The notes beneath the pieces were generated by a model, which saw only the letters and a program-made list of their open reading frames with translations, was not told the origin of the DNA and did no database searches. A program made the position numbers and the translations under genes. From the NCBI RefSeq assembly GCF_016722925.1, contig NZ_JAEQNC010000002.1:62001-126000 (forward strand): a stretch of 64,000 nucleotides of DNA, written 5' to 3'. This document shows positions 27,277 to 38,927 of this stretch, in pieces (positions within the stretch are counted from its first letter, which is position 1; each line of letters starts with the position of its first letter). The DNA comes from Phytoamicus setariae (GTDB lineage: Bacteria > Pseudomonadota > Alphaproteobacteria > Rhizobiales > Rhizobiaceae).

Positions 27277-28905
27277 TCAGGTGATGAGTGTGTCCAGCAC
27301 ACGCGCGATATCATCCGGCGCAAACGGCTTTTCGATCACCGGGCATCCGGTGCGCGCAAGGAAGCGCCCTGCCGACGGGCCGAGCGTGTCGCCGGTCACA
27401 AAGCCGATGCGCGACATGAGTTCCGGCCGGTTGGCTGAAAGCCAGTCATAGAGACCTGGGCCGTCGCCATCGGGCATGCGGATATCGCAGAGGATTGCCG
27501 CGATGGGCAATTCCGATGCCGAGATCAGCCGCTGCGCGGCATGTCCGCTTGTGGCGACCGTTGTCCTGTAGCCAAGTCCGCCGGCAATTTCGGCGATCAG
27601 TTCGGCAAGATCCGGTTCGTCGTCGACAACAAGCACATGCGCCTGCGCTCGGACAACCGGTGCGTTGTGCGACGACACATTGTCGACGGTCTCGATGTCG
27701 GCGCCGTTCTTGCCGGCAATCGGCAGTCGGATCACGAATTCTGCGCCGGTGTCGGGTTGCGGTATGGCCAGGTCCAGCGTGCCGCCATGCGCCTCGATCA
27801 ACCCGCGCGACACGGCCAGTCCGATGCCGGTGCCATGGTCCTGCGGCTTGGTAGTGAAGAAGGGATCGAAAATGCGGTTGCGGATGCTGGACGGAATGCC
27901 GCCGCCATTATCACGGATGTGAACGACGATGGCGTCATTGCCCCTCTCATGGGTCGCCGAGAGCCATATCCTACGGTCCGCGCCGCCCTTTTCCTCCAGC
28001 GCCTGGCGGGCATTGACGATCAGGTTGACCAGCACCTGGTGGATGAGATCGGCGTCGGCGAAGGTTTCCGGCAGGCCCTTCTCAAGTTCGATCTCCACCA
28101 TCACGTCGCTGGTCTTGAGGCTGTAGGACAGCAGTTCGGCGGCATCTGCCACCACTTTCGCGATCGATACGTAGTTGCGCTCGGCCTTGCGCTGGCGGGC
28201 CATGGCCAGAAATGTCTTGACGACGCGGGCGCAGCGGTTGGCTGCTGTCTCGATGCGGATCGCCCGGTCGGTGAAATCCTGCCCGCCGGCAAACGCATTC
28301 GCCTGCCGGCCGATCATTTCGCGTAACATCATGGCTTGGCCGAGCACGATCGACAGCGGATTGTTGAGTTCGTGAGCGACGCCCGAAAGCAGGGAGCCCA
28401 GCGCCGCCAGCTTCTCCTTCTGGTATAGGCTTTCGCGTTGCCGCTCGATCTCGAGTTGCGCCGATTTGGCGGCCGAGAGATCGCGAATATGCGCGGTGAA
28501 GAACCTGGTATCACCGACCGAGACGTCTGCCAGCGCCAGTTCCACCGGCACCATCGCTCCGTCACGCGTCATAGCCTCGAGTTCCACCCGCTTGCCGATG
28601 ACGCTGGTAACGCCCGTCGATATATAGCGCGCCATGCCGGCATAATGGGCCGCACGGTACTTTTCCGGAACGATCAGCGCGCCGATTTCGCGGCCGAGGG
28701 CTTCCGCGCGGCTATATCCGAACAGGCGCTCGGCGGCCGGGTTGAAATCAACCACGCGACCGTCTCCATCGACGATGATCAGGCAGTCGAGAGACGTTGC
28801 GACGATGGCGCGATGCAGCGCTTCGCTTTCGGCCAGCCGCGCGATGGTGTCGGCGAGTTGCTGCTCGCGTACGCCGGTCTCGGTCATGTCGAATGGTGGG
28901 TTCAT
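27277..28905 (-). CDS. Hybrid sensor histidine kinase (PAS-HisKA-HATPase-REC)
   Basis: A 542-residue soluble hybrid kinase. A PAS domain at about residues 25-150 contains IVDGDGRVVDFNPAAERLFG. The HisKA box has the phosphorylated His178 (GVAHELNNPLS), and the HATPase at about 285-400 contains NLIVNARQAL, RDNGGGIP and GTGIGLAVSRGLI. The C-terminal receiver has Asp474 (CDIRMP) and the KPF motif. No transmembrane segment is present, so sensing is cytoplasmic. The start overlaps the stop of the response regulator (ATGA), so the two are cotranscribed and probably act together, with the own receiver as a second output or a phosphate sink. Confidence 0.92.
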   Translation of the reverse strand: MNPPFDMTETGVREQQLADTIARLAESEALHRAIVATSLDCLIIVDGDGRVVDFNPAAERLFGYSRAEALGREIGALIVPEKYRAAHYAGMARYISTGVTSVIGKRVELEAMTRDGAMVPVELALADVSVGDTRFFTAHIRDLSAAKSAQLEIERQRESLYQKEKLAALGSLLSGVAHELNNPLSIVLGQAMMLREMIGRQANAFAGGQDFTDRAIRIETAANRCARVVKTFLAMARQRKAERNYVSIAKVVADAAELLSYSLKTSDVMVEIELEKGLPETFADADLIHQVLVNLIVNARQALEEKGGADRRIWLSATHERGNDAIVVHIRDNGGGIPSSIRNRIFDPFFTTKPQDHGTGIGLAVSRGLIEAHGGTLDLAIPQPDTGAEFVIRLPIAGKNGADIETVDNVSSHNAPVVRAQAHVLVVDDEPDLAELIAEIAGGLGYRTTVATSGHAAQRLISASELPIAAILCDIRMPDGDGPGLYDWLSANRPELMSRIGFVTGDTLGPSAGRFLARTGCPVIEKPFAPDDIARVLDTLIT

Positions 28906-29651
28906 GGGACCCTTTTCGGTGGCGAGTAAATGTATCCGGCTCCGCGCACAGTCTTGATTGTCTGTGGCTTGGATGGATCTTCTTCGATCTTCTTGCGCAA
29001 TCTGGTTACACGAATGTCGATCGACCGGTCAAATGGATCGTCATTCTTGCGATGCGCAAGTTCAAGCAGCCGGTCGCGTGAGAGCACCCTGTAAGGATTG
29101 GCGAGGAAGACTTCGATCAGGTCGAACTCCATGGAGGTGACCGGTTCTTCCGTTCCGTCCTGATGGGTCAGACGTCGCCCCTCCCGGTCGACCATCAGCT
29201 TGCCGAACGGTATCAGCATGTCGTTTTCCGCGATATGGATCGGGCGGCCGTTGGCGGCGGGCTGGGCTGCTCCGTCGGTGCGCCTGAGCACGGCGCGGAT
29301 GCGCGCCTTCAACTCCCGGAGATCGAAGGGCTTGGTGACATAGTCGTCAGCGCCGACCTCCAGCCCGACAATCCTGTCAACGACATCGTCTGCGGCTGTC
29401 ACCATGATGACGGGTATTTTGCCCCGTGCCCGAAGCCGCCGGGCAATGGAGAAGCCGTCTTCCTCGGGCATATTGACGTCGAGCAGGATCAGGTCCGGCA
29501 ACGCTTCTGCCATCAGGGCATCGAGTGCGCGCCCACCGGATGCGACAAGCGCGTCAAAACCCTGGCCAGCCAGATATTCTGCCACCATTTCGCGCAGGTG
29601 CTCCTCGTCATCGACGACGATGATCCGTGCGCTGTCTCCGTTTTTCGCCAC
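28902..29651 (-). CDS. OmpR-family response regulator
   Basis: A regulator of about 249 residues with a receiver (acidic pair Asp14-Asp15, phosphorylated Asp58 in LLDVNMP, Lys107 in YVTKPFD) and a C-terminal winged helix (SMEFDLIEVFLANPYRVLSR and DIRVTRLRKKIEEDP, ending VRGAGYIY). GTG 29651 is preferred as start because GGTGGAG lies 8 nt before it; ATG 29699 is possible. It is coupled to the hybrid kinase. A GAAACAATTGAAACAA site lies upstream in the region shared with RTX-C. OmpR-type proteins usually bind tandem direct repeats, so it is the prime candidate for recognising this motif. Confidence 0.92.
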   Translation of the reverse strand: MAKNGDSARIIVVDDEEHLREMVAEYLAGQGFDALVASGGRALDALMAEALPDLILLDVNMPEEDGFSIARRLRARGKIPVIMVTAADDVVDRIVGLEVGADDYVTKPFDLRELKARIRAVLRRTDGAAQPAANGRPIHIAENDMLIPFGKLMVDREGRRLTHQDGTEEPVTSMEFDLIEVFLANPYRVLSRDRLLELAHRKNDDPFDRSIDIRVTRLRKKIEEDPSKPQTIKTVRGAGYIYSPPKRVP

Positions 29652-29776
29652 GTCCCGATCTCCACCCAGGCGGCGTGCCCCTGACTCGAAATACCGCATT
29701 TCCAATCTGCGCGCGCGCTCAATCTTCAAGGGCATGACGGATAGACGTTGCGCGTTATTTGAGGAAAGTTGCAATT

Positions 29777-29792
29777 GAAACAATTGAAACAA
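29777..29792 (+). promoter_or_regulatory. GAAACAATT-GAAACAA direct repeat upstream of RTX-C
   Basis: Core at 75 bp before the RTX-C start. A partial preceding repeat (GTTGCAATT, 29768-29776) extends the 9-bp periodicity, and a further GAAACAA is at 29819-29825. It also lies 126 bp upstream of the divergent response regulator gene. Confidence 0.7.
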
Positions 29793-29866
29793 AAATGACA
29801 CTAAAGAGCGGATTTTCTGAAACAACGCCGGAATAAACACTGCCTCATTGAAATCAGGAGGCAACC

Positions 29867-31141
29867 ATGGGCACCGTAAGGATCTCGAAGGACCGGACAA
29901 GCCCGGTCATCGCACACAAGGATGATACCAACTGGATCGTGGAGAAGGGAGCGACGATCACCGTCGGCGCCGGCCAGGTCGCGATTGACGCTAAGACGTT
30001 GCACGAGAACAGGTCGATCACCGTCGAGGGCAGGCTCGTCGGTACTGCTCTCGACAGCCACGGCATCTTCCTTGGCGAGGAAATGGCGCTTGCCAAGGGC
30101 GCGAACATCACCGTCGCGAAATCCGGTCGCATCGACGCGGGAGGCGCGGGCATCATGTCCATGGCCGACGATCTTCACCTCGTCAATCACGGCAAGATCA
30201 GCGGCGGCGCCGCAGGGATTCAGGCGTTCGGAGACAGTTATATAAAGAACACGGGCATGATCTACGGCCAGTCTGGCGCCATAGCCCAGGGCATGGGAAA
30301 TTCCACCTTCGTCAACGAAGGAACAGTGGTCACTGACGGGGTCGGATGGGGCGGCTTCGTGATGACCGGCATGACAGCGCGCATCATCAACAAGGGCGAG
30401 ATGACAGCAGGCCAAATCGGCGTGATGAGCATCGGTGAGGTTGGTTCACGCATCATTCTCACCAATTCCGGAACCATAACCGGCGGCAATGCCGCCTATG
30501 CCGCGACGAAGGAGATTACGACCGACATAGTCAGGAACCGGGGGGAGATCGCCGGGGATGTCATGCTCGGCAAGGGCAACGACACGTTCGACGGGCGCGG
30601 TGGTACGGTCGGCGGCATCGTCTATGGCGGCGAGCACAACGATACCTACATTGTCGACAGCGGCCAGACCACGTTCATGGAAAGCATCAACGAGGGGTTC
30701 GACGTGGTGAAGGCGGAAGTTTCCTGGACGCTCGGTGCCAATTTCGAGAATCTCACGCTGCTCGGCAGGAACGGCCTGTCCGCGACTGGAAACGCAGTAG
30801 CCAACAAGTTGATCGGCAACGCCGGCGACAACACGTTGAACGGCATGGCGGGCTTCGACATCCTGCAGGGCGGTGCCGGCAATGATCGTCTGCTGGGGGG
30901 CAGCCAGTCCGACGTTTTCATTTTCTCGAAAGGGTTCGACAAGGATGTCATCGGCGATTTCGAGGACGGCATGGACATGATCGATCTCGGTAACTTCAAG
31001 GGCATCGACGATTTTGCCGATGTCAGCGGCCTTTTAAAGCAGGAGGGTGCCGATGTCACAATCCGCTTCGGCGATGGCGACGTGCTACGGATCGAGAACA
31101 TCGACAAGGCAAGTTTGACCACGTCGGATTTTCTTTTCTGA
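29867..31141 (+). CDS. RTX paralogue C: beta-helix-like RTX protein
   Basis: A 424-residue protein. N-terminal block KDRTSPVIAHKDDTNWIVEK, then N-x-G repeats (LVNHGKISGGAAGI, IKNTGMIYGQSGAI, IINKGEMTAGQIGV, LTNSGTITGGNAAY), then GDVMLGKGNDTFDGRGGTV. The linker is VSWTLGANFENLTLLG, with calcium repeats GNAGDNTLNGMAGFDILQGG and NDRLLGGSQSDVFIF, and the closing block DKDVIGDFEDGMDMIDLGNF to DFLF. AGGAGG sits 7 nt before ATG 29867. It is the first of four RTX genes in a row (C to F) and is divergent from the response regulator with the GAAACA site between. Confidence 0.82.
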   Translation: MGTVRISKDRTSPVIAHKDDTNWIVEKGATITVGAGQVAIDAKTLHENRSITVEGRLVGTALDSHGIFLGEEMALAKGANITVAKSGRIDAGGAGIMSMADDLHLVNHGKISGGAAGIQAFGDSYIKNTGMIYGQSGAIAQGMGNSTFVNEGTVVTDGVGWGGFVMTGMTARIINKGEMTAGQIGVMSIGEVGSRIILTNSGTITGGNAAYAATKEITTDIVRNRGEIAGDVMLGKGNDTFDGRGGTVGGIVYGGEHNDTYIVDSGQTTFMESINEGFDVVKAEVSWTLGANFENLTLLGRNGLSATGNAVANKLIGNAGDNTLNGMAGFDILQGGAGNDRLLGGSQSDVFIFSKGFDKDVIGDFEDGMDMIDLGNFKGIDDFADVSGLLKQEGADVTIRFGDGDVLRIENIDKASLTTSDFLF

Positions 31142-31177
31142 CAGCGGTCTCCTTTGCAAGAACCGGCTGTGCATGGT

Positions 31178-31210
31178 CCCGGCGGGATGAGCCTCCCCGC
31201 CGGGTTCTAT
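31178..31210 (+). terminator. Hairpin terminator after RTX-C
   Basis: CCCGGCGGG, 9-base loop, CCCGCCGGG, then TTCTATGTT. The T-run is weak. Confidence 0.6.
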
Positions 31211-31324
31211 GTTGCTCAGAAACCTTACGTTGCATGCATGCCGTAAAATGAGTAAATTCGAAGCGCAACCGCACTGAAAGTGCGCGCGATAATTTCTTCA
31301 TTTCTTTTGAGCAATGGAGCACAC

Positions 31325-32539
31325 ATGGCGACGCATACGATCAAATCCGACAGCAGCAAGCAGTGGGTCATCAACAAGGATAACGACACCTGGAACCTCG
31401 CCGAGAATGCGACGCTGCATGTCTATGGCAAGACGGCGGTCTATGTCGCTGCCGGATACGAGCGGAACACGCTGAACATCAACGGCGATATCCTCAATAC
31501 CGGGGGAGAGACTCCGTCCGGTCCGGATTTTGAAGCAGCGTCGCTTGGCATCTATGTCGTCGGCAACAACAACACGATCAATATTGGCGCAACGTCGCAC
31601 ATCATGGCTGGGGCGGGCGTCGTTGCCCTCCAGTCGAATGGCGCCACAGTGAACAACCGCGGTGACATCGTGGCTACGAATGTAGGCATCGTCCTGGGGG
31701 GCGCCGGTGTGGTCGTCAACTCTGGCGAGATCACTGGCTTTCAAGGCGTAAGCGCTGGTGCCGACAGCACTGTGACGAACACGGCCAGCGGCAGGATCAT
31801 CGGCGGCGCGGGTGCTGTCGAATTTTCTGAGGACGGCGACAACAAGCTCTTCAACCAGGGTTTCATCGCCGCAGCTGGAGGTCCAGTTGCCATTGCCGAT
31901 GGCAATGGCAACTCCAGGATCATCAACACCGGCACGATCGAAGGCGCGGTCTCACTGGGCGGCGGCAGCGATCGCTTCGACACGAGCATGGGTGTTTTCA
32001 GGGGAACGGTGACCGGCGGCGACGGTGATGACACCTATCTGACGTCATCCAAGTTGAGCGTCATCGAGGCGGTTGGCGAAGGCACTGACACCGTCCGATC
32101 CTCCGCTTCTTTCACGCTCGCTGCCAATGTCGAGGCACTCGTTCTGACCGGCAAGGCCATCAACGGCACCGGCAACGAACTGGATAACACCATCACCGGC
32201 AACGCCGGCAACAACAAGCTCGACGGCAAGGCAGGTGCGGATGTTCTCGATGGCGGCAAGGGCAACGACATCCTGATTGGCGGCACGGAAGGCGACCTTT
32301 TCCTGTTCCGCCCCGGTTATGGCGTCGACACGATCAAGGATTATGCTGACGGCACCGACAAGATCGGGATTCTCGGTTTTGCCAAGATCGATGATTTTTC
32401 CGAACTGACGATTAAGCAGAATGCCAGAACCGACGGCGATGTCTGGATCGAGCTCGGCAACGGCGACAGGATCGTCATCGAGGACACCCTGAAAACCGAC
32501 CTCGACGCAACCGACTTCCTGTTCTCCCTGGTTGTCTGA
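31325..32539 (+). CDS. RTX paralogue D: beta-helix-like RTX protein
   Basis: A 404-residue protein. It starts MATHTIKSDSSKQWVINKDN, the same kind of N-terminal block as RTX-F (MATHTVNRDRITTWNINKSN), which ties the two together. Then come N-x-G repeats (NNRGDIVATNVGI, VNSGEITGFQGV, INTGTIEGAVSLGGGSDRF), the linker ASFTLAANVEALVLTG, repeats GNAGNNKLDGKAGADVLDGG and GNDILIGGTEGDLFLF, and the closing GVDTIKDYADGTDKIG to DFLFSLVV. The C-terminus has four extra residues. TGGAG lies 6 nt before ATG 31325, so the longer frame from 31280 is not used. Confidence 0.82.
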   Translation: MATHTIKSDSSKQWVINKDNDTWNLAENATLHVYGKTAVYVAAGYERNTLNINGDILNTGGETPSGPDFEAASLGIYVVGNNNTINIGATSHIMAGAGVVALQSNGATVNNRGDIVATNVGIVLGGAGVVVNSGEITGFQGVSAGADSTVTNTASGRIIGGAGAVEFSEDGDNKLFNQGFIAAAGGPVAIADGNGNSRIINTGTIEGAVSLGGGSDRFDTSMGVFRGTVTGGDGDDTYLTSSKLSVIEAVGEGTDTVRSSASFTLAANVEALVLTGKAINGTGNELDNTITGNAGNNKLDGKAGADVLDGGKGNDILIGGTEGDLFLFRPGYGVDTIKDYADGTDKIGILGFAKIDDFSELTIKQNARTDGDVWIELGNGDRIVIEDTLKTDLDATDFLFSLVV

Positions 32540-32685
32540 TCGGCCCCGAAAACGCTGAGGCGGGAGCCTGCCTGGTCGTTCCTTTTCTGGTTCAAATGCA
32601 CTCTGGCGTTGTGGCGCGCATGTGTCTAAACATGCGTCGACCACTCGAATGCCCGATAATTCATTGATTCAACGAGAGATATCGC

Positions 32686-33843
32686 ATGGCTGCCACATCA
32701 GTGAAAAAAGACCGCACATCGACCTGGAACATCGTGGGCGATGACAGGACCTGGACGCTCGACCAACGGGCGAAGATCGATGCGGAGCCCGCGATTGTCG
32801 TGGCGGCTGGCAACGACCGCAATCGCCTGCTGATCAACGGCGATATCGATGCGACCGGCACCGATGGGATCGCAATCCACGATAGCGCTTCTGCGACGCG
32901 CATCGTCATCGCCCGCACGGCCGATATCAGGGCCGTTACAGGCATCCACAGCCAGGGCGACGACATGGCGGTCGTCAACAAGGGCGCGATCAACGCAGCA
33001 TCCCTTGGTATCCGGACCGAAAACGGCTTTTCGCTCACCAATTCGGGTGTAATCCATGCCACAACCGCGGTTCAGGCGGGTGGCGAAAGCGTCATCCGCA
33101 ATGCCAGCGCCGGCGAGATCCGGGGTGAAGCGATCGGCGTCGAGCTGTCTGCGGGTGACAGCAAGCTGATCAACAGCGGCCTCATCACCGGAGAGACGCT
33201 TGCCATCCGGGACGGCGATGCCAACAGCCACATCATCAATCGCGGCCACATCGAGGGCGATGTCGCGCTGGGCGGCGGCAATGACATTTTCGATGGCCGC
33301 AGGGGTGCCCTTCAGGGATCGGTCGAAGGCGGCTCCGGCAACGATACTTACTATGTCCGCGGTGACATGACGATTGTCGAGAATTTCGATGGCGGTAACG
33401 ACGCCGTCATCTCCACCGTCAGTTTCACATTGCCCGACAATGTCGAAGATCTGGTTCTCAAGGGCAAGGCCGACATCAACGGCTCGGGCAACAACAGCTC
33501 GAACCAGATTTTTGGCAATGCTGGGGCCAATGAGTTGATCGGCATGGCGGGCGACGACGACCTGCGGGGTGGGGCCGGCGACGACGCGCTCCGGGGCGGC
33601 GCGGGTTCCGACGAGTTCATGATCTTTCCCGGCGAGGGTGTCGATACGATCAACGATTTCGGAAACGGCGAGGACCATATCGGAATCTACAATTTCGGCT
33701 TCTCGGATGTGAACGACCTGACCATCAAGCAGGGCGCCGAAACCGGCGGCAATGTCTGGATCGAACTCGGCAATGGCCAGCGCATCATCATCGAGTGGAT
33801 CGACAAATCCGTCCTCGACAATTCGGATTTCTATTTCATCTGA
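32686..33843 (+). CDS. RTX paralogue E: beta-helix-like RTX protein
   Basis: A 385-residue protein. N-terminal block KKDRTSTWNIVGDDRTWTLD, N-x-G repeats (VVNKGAINAASLGI, LTNSGVIHATTAV, INSGLITGETLAI, INRGHIEGDVALGGGNDIF), the linker VSFTLPDNVEDLVLKG, then three clear calcium repeats (MAGDDDLRGGAGDDALRGGA) and the closing GVDTINDFGNGEDHIGIYNF to DFYFI. GAGAG precedes ATG 32686. A 7-bp inverted repeat, CGCATGT/ACATGCG, lies upstream at about 32617-32636. It is followed by a decayed fragment of mnmD and then RTX-F. Confidence 0.82.
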   Translation: MAATSVKKDRTSTWNIVGDDRTWTLDQRAKIDAEPAIVVAAGNDRNRLLINGDIDATGTDGIAIHDSASATRIVIARTADIRAVTGIHSQGDDMAVVNKGAINAASLGIRTENGFSLTNSGVIHATTAVQAGGESVIRNASAGEIRGEAIGVELSAGDSKLINSGLITGETLAIRDGDANSHIINRGHIEGDVALGGGNDIFDGRRGALQGSVEGGSGNDTYYVRGDMTIVENFDGGNDAVISTVSFTLPDNVEDLVLKGKADINGSGNNSSNQIFGNAGANELIGMAGDDDLRGGAGDDALRGGAGSDEFMIFPGEGVDTINDFGNGEDHIGIYNFGFSDVNDLTIKQGAETGGNVWIELGNGQRIIIEWIDKSVLDNSDFYFI

Positions 33844-33883
33844 TCGTAGCGAGCACCGGCCTCCGGCCGGGCGCTTCCCGCAC

Positions 33884-33980
33884 AGCATTTTGCATTTTCC
33901 TGCAAAAACCGGCCGGCGCTCCACCGAAAATCCCGCAGCGGCATAGGTGGCGAAGCTGCCGCCCGGCCGTGGGTGGTCGT
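33884..33980 (-). pseudogene. Decayed fragment of the mnmD 3' end
   Basis: Read on the minus strand this encodes PGGSFATYAAAGF followed by RRPVFAGKCKMLCG. That corresponds to QGGSFATYAAAGF and SRPPGFAGKREMLSG at the C-terminus of the intact mnmD (35391-35516), with an internal deletion of about 30 bp. The bases agree at roughly three quarters of positions. It lies between RTX-E and RTX-F in the same orientation relative to RTX-E as the intact mnmD has to RTX-F. The rest of this 360-bp intergenic region (33844-34205) holds no gene. Confidence 0.8.
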
Positions 33981-34205
33981 GCGCCGCCTGAACGCAAGCG
34001 GGCAGCCTGTCCCCGCTGCCGGCGCTCATGCTGGCGCCGACTCCTGCAATCCCAGTCGATATGCCGCCCAGCCGGGGGGTATGAGTATCGTTTTTGGCGA
34101 ATGCTTGCTATTTTCGACTTTGGCGGGCAAGCTACACCGAGATGGGCCGCATCGGCCGGTATATTTTGCATTCCTTTTCAGATCTTCATTGGAGCTCGCA
34201 TCACC

Positions 34206-35360
34206 ATGGCGACGCATACTGTAAACCGAGATCGTATCACCACCTGGAATATCAACAAGAGCAACGACACGTGGATTCTCGCCGAGCGTGCCAAACTCCG
34301 CGTCGACAGCGACTACGCGATCTTCGTTGACGCGGGCAGGACCGGCAACACGATCAATGTCTTCGGCGACATCACCAATAACCATGCAAGCGGTTTCGGA
34401 GTTGCGGATTTTGGCGATGGAAATACGGTGACTGTTGGGACCGATTCAACTGTCAGCGCGGTCATCGGCCTTGGGTTCGACGGGAATGATGCGACGTTGG
34501 TCAACAAGGGCATCATCGACGCCTCGGGATTCGCCGTCAGCGGGGAATCGGCGAGCTTGCGGATCGTCAACAGCGGGCAGATGAAGGGCGTTTTCGGCAT
34601 CCACATTGGCGATGGCATGATCAGCAATCTCAGGGGTGGCCATGTTTCTGGTTCGCAAATCGGCGTTGTCGTCGAAGGCAATGTAAAAATCGTCAATAGT
34701 GGCGTTATCGAGGGCGCCGACTACGCCATCCAGGTTCAGTCGGAGCAGTTCAGATTGGTTAATCATGGCCGCATCCTCGGCGACATCGATCTGGGTATCG
34801 GCGACGATCGGCTCGACACCCGCAATGGCGAGATCAAGGGCACGGTCTACGGCCACGGCGGCAACGACCGATATTTCGTCAGTTCCACCAAGGTCGACAT
34901 TATCGAACAGGCCGATGAAGGCGAGGACACAGTCAATTCAACGGTGACCTACACGCTCGGTGCCAATCTCGATCATCTGGTTCTGCTCGGCAAGGCCAGG
35001 ATCAATGGCACCGGCAACGAACTGGACAACTTCATGACAGGCAATGCCGGCAACAACATTCTCAAGGGCATGGATGGCAGCGATCTTTTAACCGGCGGCC
35101 GGGGGAGCGATCGTCTCTTCGGCGGCGCTGGCGTCGATTACTTCGCGTTTTCCAAGGGCGATGGTATCGATACGATCAAGGACTACAACGATGACGAGGA
35201 CATTATCGCCTTTCGGGTTTTTGGCGGCATTGACGACTTCACCGACCTGACGATCAAGAACAAGGGCGGCGACGCATGGATTAACCTCGGCGGTCAGCGG
35301 ATCGTTGTCGAGGGCGCTGCAGGCGTGCTCGATGACGGGGACTTTGCGTTCAATTTCTGA
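34206..35360 (+). CDS. RTX paralogue F: beta-helix-like RTX protein
   Basis: A 384-residue protein. N-terminal block MATHTVNRDRITTWNINKSN and DTWILAERAKLRVDS, then N-x-G repeats (LVNKGIIDASGFAV, IVNSGQMKGVFGI, IVNSGVIEGADYAI, LVNHGRILGDIDLGIGDDRL). The linker is VTYTLGANLDHLVLLG, with repeats GNAGNNILKGMDGSDLLTGG and SDRLFGGAGVDYFAF, and the closing GIDTIKDYNDDEDIIAFRVF to DFAFNF. TTGGAG lies upstream of ATG 34206. It converges on mnmD with only 11 bp between the stops. Confidence 0.82.
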   Translation: MATHTVNRDRITTWNINKSNDTWILAERAKLRVDSDYAIFVDAGRTGNTINVFGDITNNHASGFGVADFGDGNTVTVGTDSTVSAVIGLGFDGNDATLVNKGIIDASGFAVSGESASLRIVNSGQMKGVFGIHIGDGMISNLRGGHVSGSQIGVVVEGNVKIVNSGVIEGADYAIQVQSEQFRLVNHGRILGDIDLGIGDDRLDTRNGEIKGTVYGHGGNDRYFVSSTKVDIIEQADEGEDTVNSTVTYTLGANLDHLVLLGKARINGTGNELDNFMTGNAGNNILKGMDGSDLLTGGRGSDRLFGGAGVDYFAFSKGDGIDTIKDYNDDEDIIAFRVFGGIDDFTDLTIKNKGGDAWINLGGQRIVVEGAAGVLDDGDFAFNF

Positions 35361-35371
35361 ATGCCAGAATG

Positions 35372-36074
35372 TCAGCGCTTGATGCCGGAGAGCATTTCCC
35401 GCTTGCCAGCAAAGCCCGGCGGGCGCGAGACATCGAAACCTGCCGCGATCAGGTTGCGGCGGACAAATCCGGCCGCCGCATAGGTGGCAAACGAGCCGCC
35501 CTGCCGGGTGTGATCGAACACGGCTCGCATCAGCTCTTCTGACCACATGTCGGCGTTGCGCGAGGGCGCGAAACCGTCGAGATACCAGGCGTCGAACAGC
35601 GTATCCCAGGCGCCAAGACTTGCCAGCGCATCGCCGCACACGACCGTCAGCGTCACATCATCGGCCATTTCGAGCCGGACCTCGCCCATGGGCGTATCGG
35701 GCCATCGAGCAATGAGCGCCTGCTTCTCGGCCTCGATCTCAGGCCAACGCGACAGCGCCTTTGCAATGCTGTCGCGGTCCATCGGATAGAGTTCGAACGA
35801 TGTGAAGTGGAGGTGGCCTTCGGGTTTGACGTCTTTCCACACCCGCCATGTCTCGCAGAAGTTCAGTCCGGTGCCGAAGCCCAGCTCGCCGATTGAAAAT
35901 TCCGCACCGTCGCTCCACCGGTCCGGCAGGCCATTGCCCGTCAGGAACACGTGGCCGCACTCGGCCCGCCCGTCCTCGCGACAATAAAAATGATCGCCAA
36001 AGGCGGTCGAATAGGGCATATCGCCGTCGATCCATTCGAGGATCGGTTGTTGAGAAGTGTTCGAACCCTTGTCC

Positions 36075-36076
<2 letters not shown>
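35372..36076 (-). CDS. mnmD: tRNA 5-(aminomethyl)-2-thiouridine methyltransferase MnmD
   Basis: A 234-residue methyltransferase making the last step of mnm5s2U34 in tRNA wobble positions. It corresponds to the N-terminal half of bifunctional MnmC. Visible: GELGFGTGLNFCETW as SAM-binding motif I, FDAWYLDGFAPSRNADMWSE as the D-G-F-x-P catalytic region, and GGSFATYAAAGFVRR. The oxidoreductase half is a separate divergent gene whose ATG overlaps this ATG at the sequence CATG (36074-36077), so the promoters must lie inside each other's coding regions. Confidence 0.92.
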
Positions 36077-38742
<2,666 letters not shown>

Positions 38743-38927
38743 CTATGCCAAAAAACAGTGCAATCAGGCGAGGTGATAACCTGTTTGTTGGGCGTGTTGA
38801 ATAGAAAATCGGCAGGACCGGCGTATATCAGCAATGCATGTTGCGCGCGGGTCGAAACCGAGGCACCCTCGACAAACATTGTTTCCGCTTCTAGTTTTCC
38901 GCCAGAATAACATGGAAGGTGAATGGC

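Noticed and set aside
19760-35516. Integron-like cassette array for the RTX genes
   Set aside because: The flanking repeats are pieces of two different host genes, not a common attC-like site, and no integrase is present.
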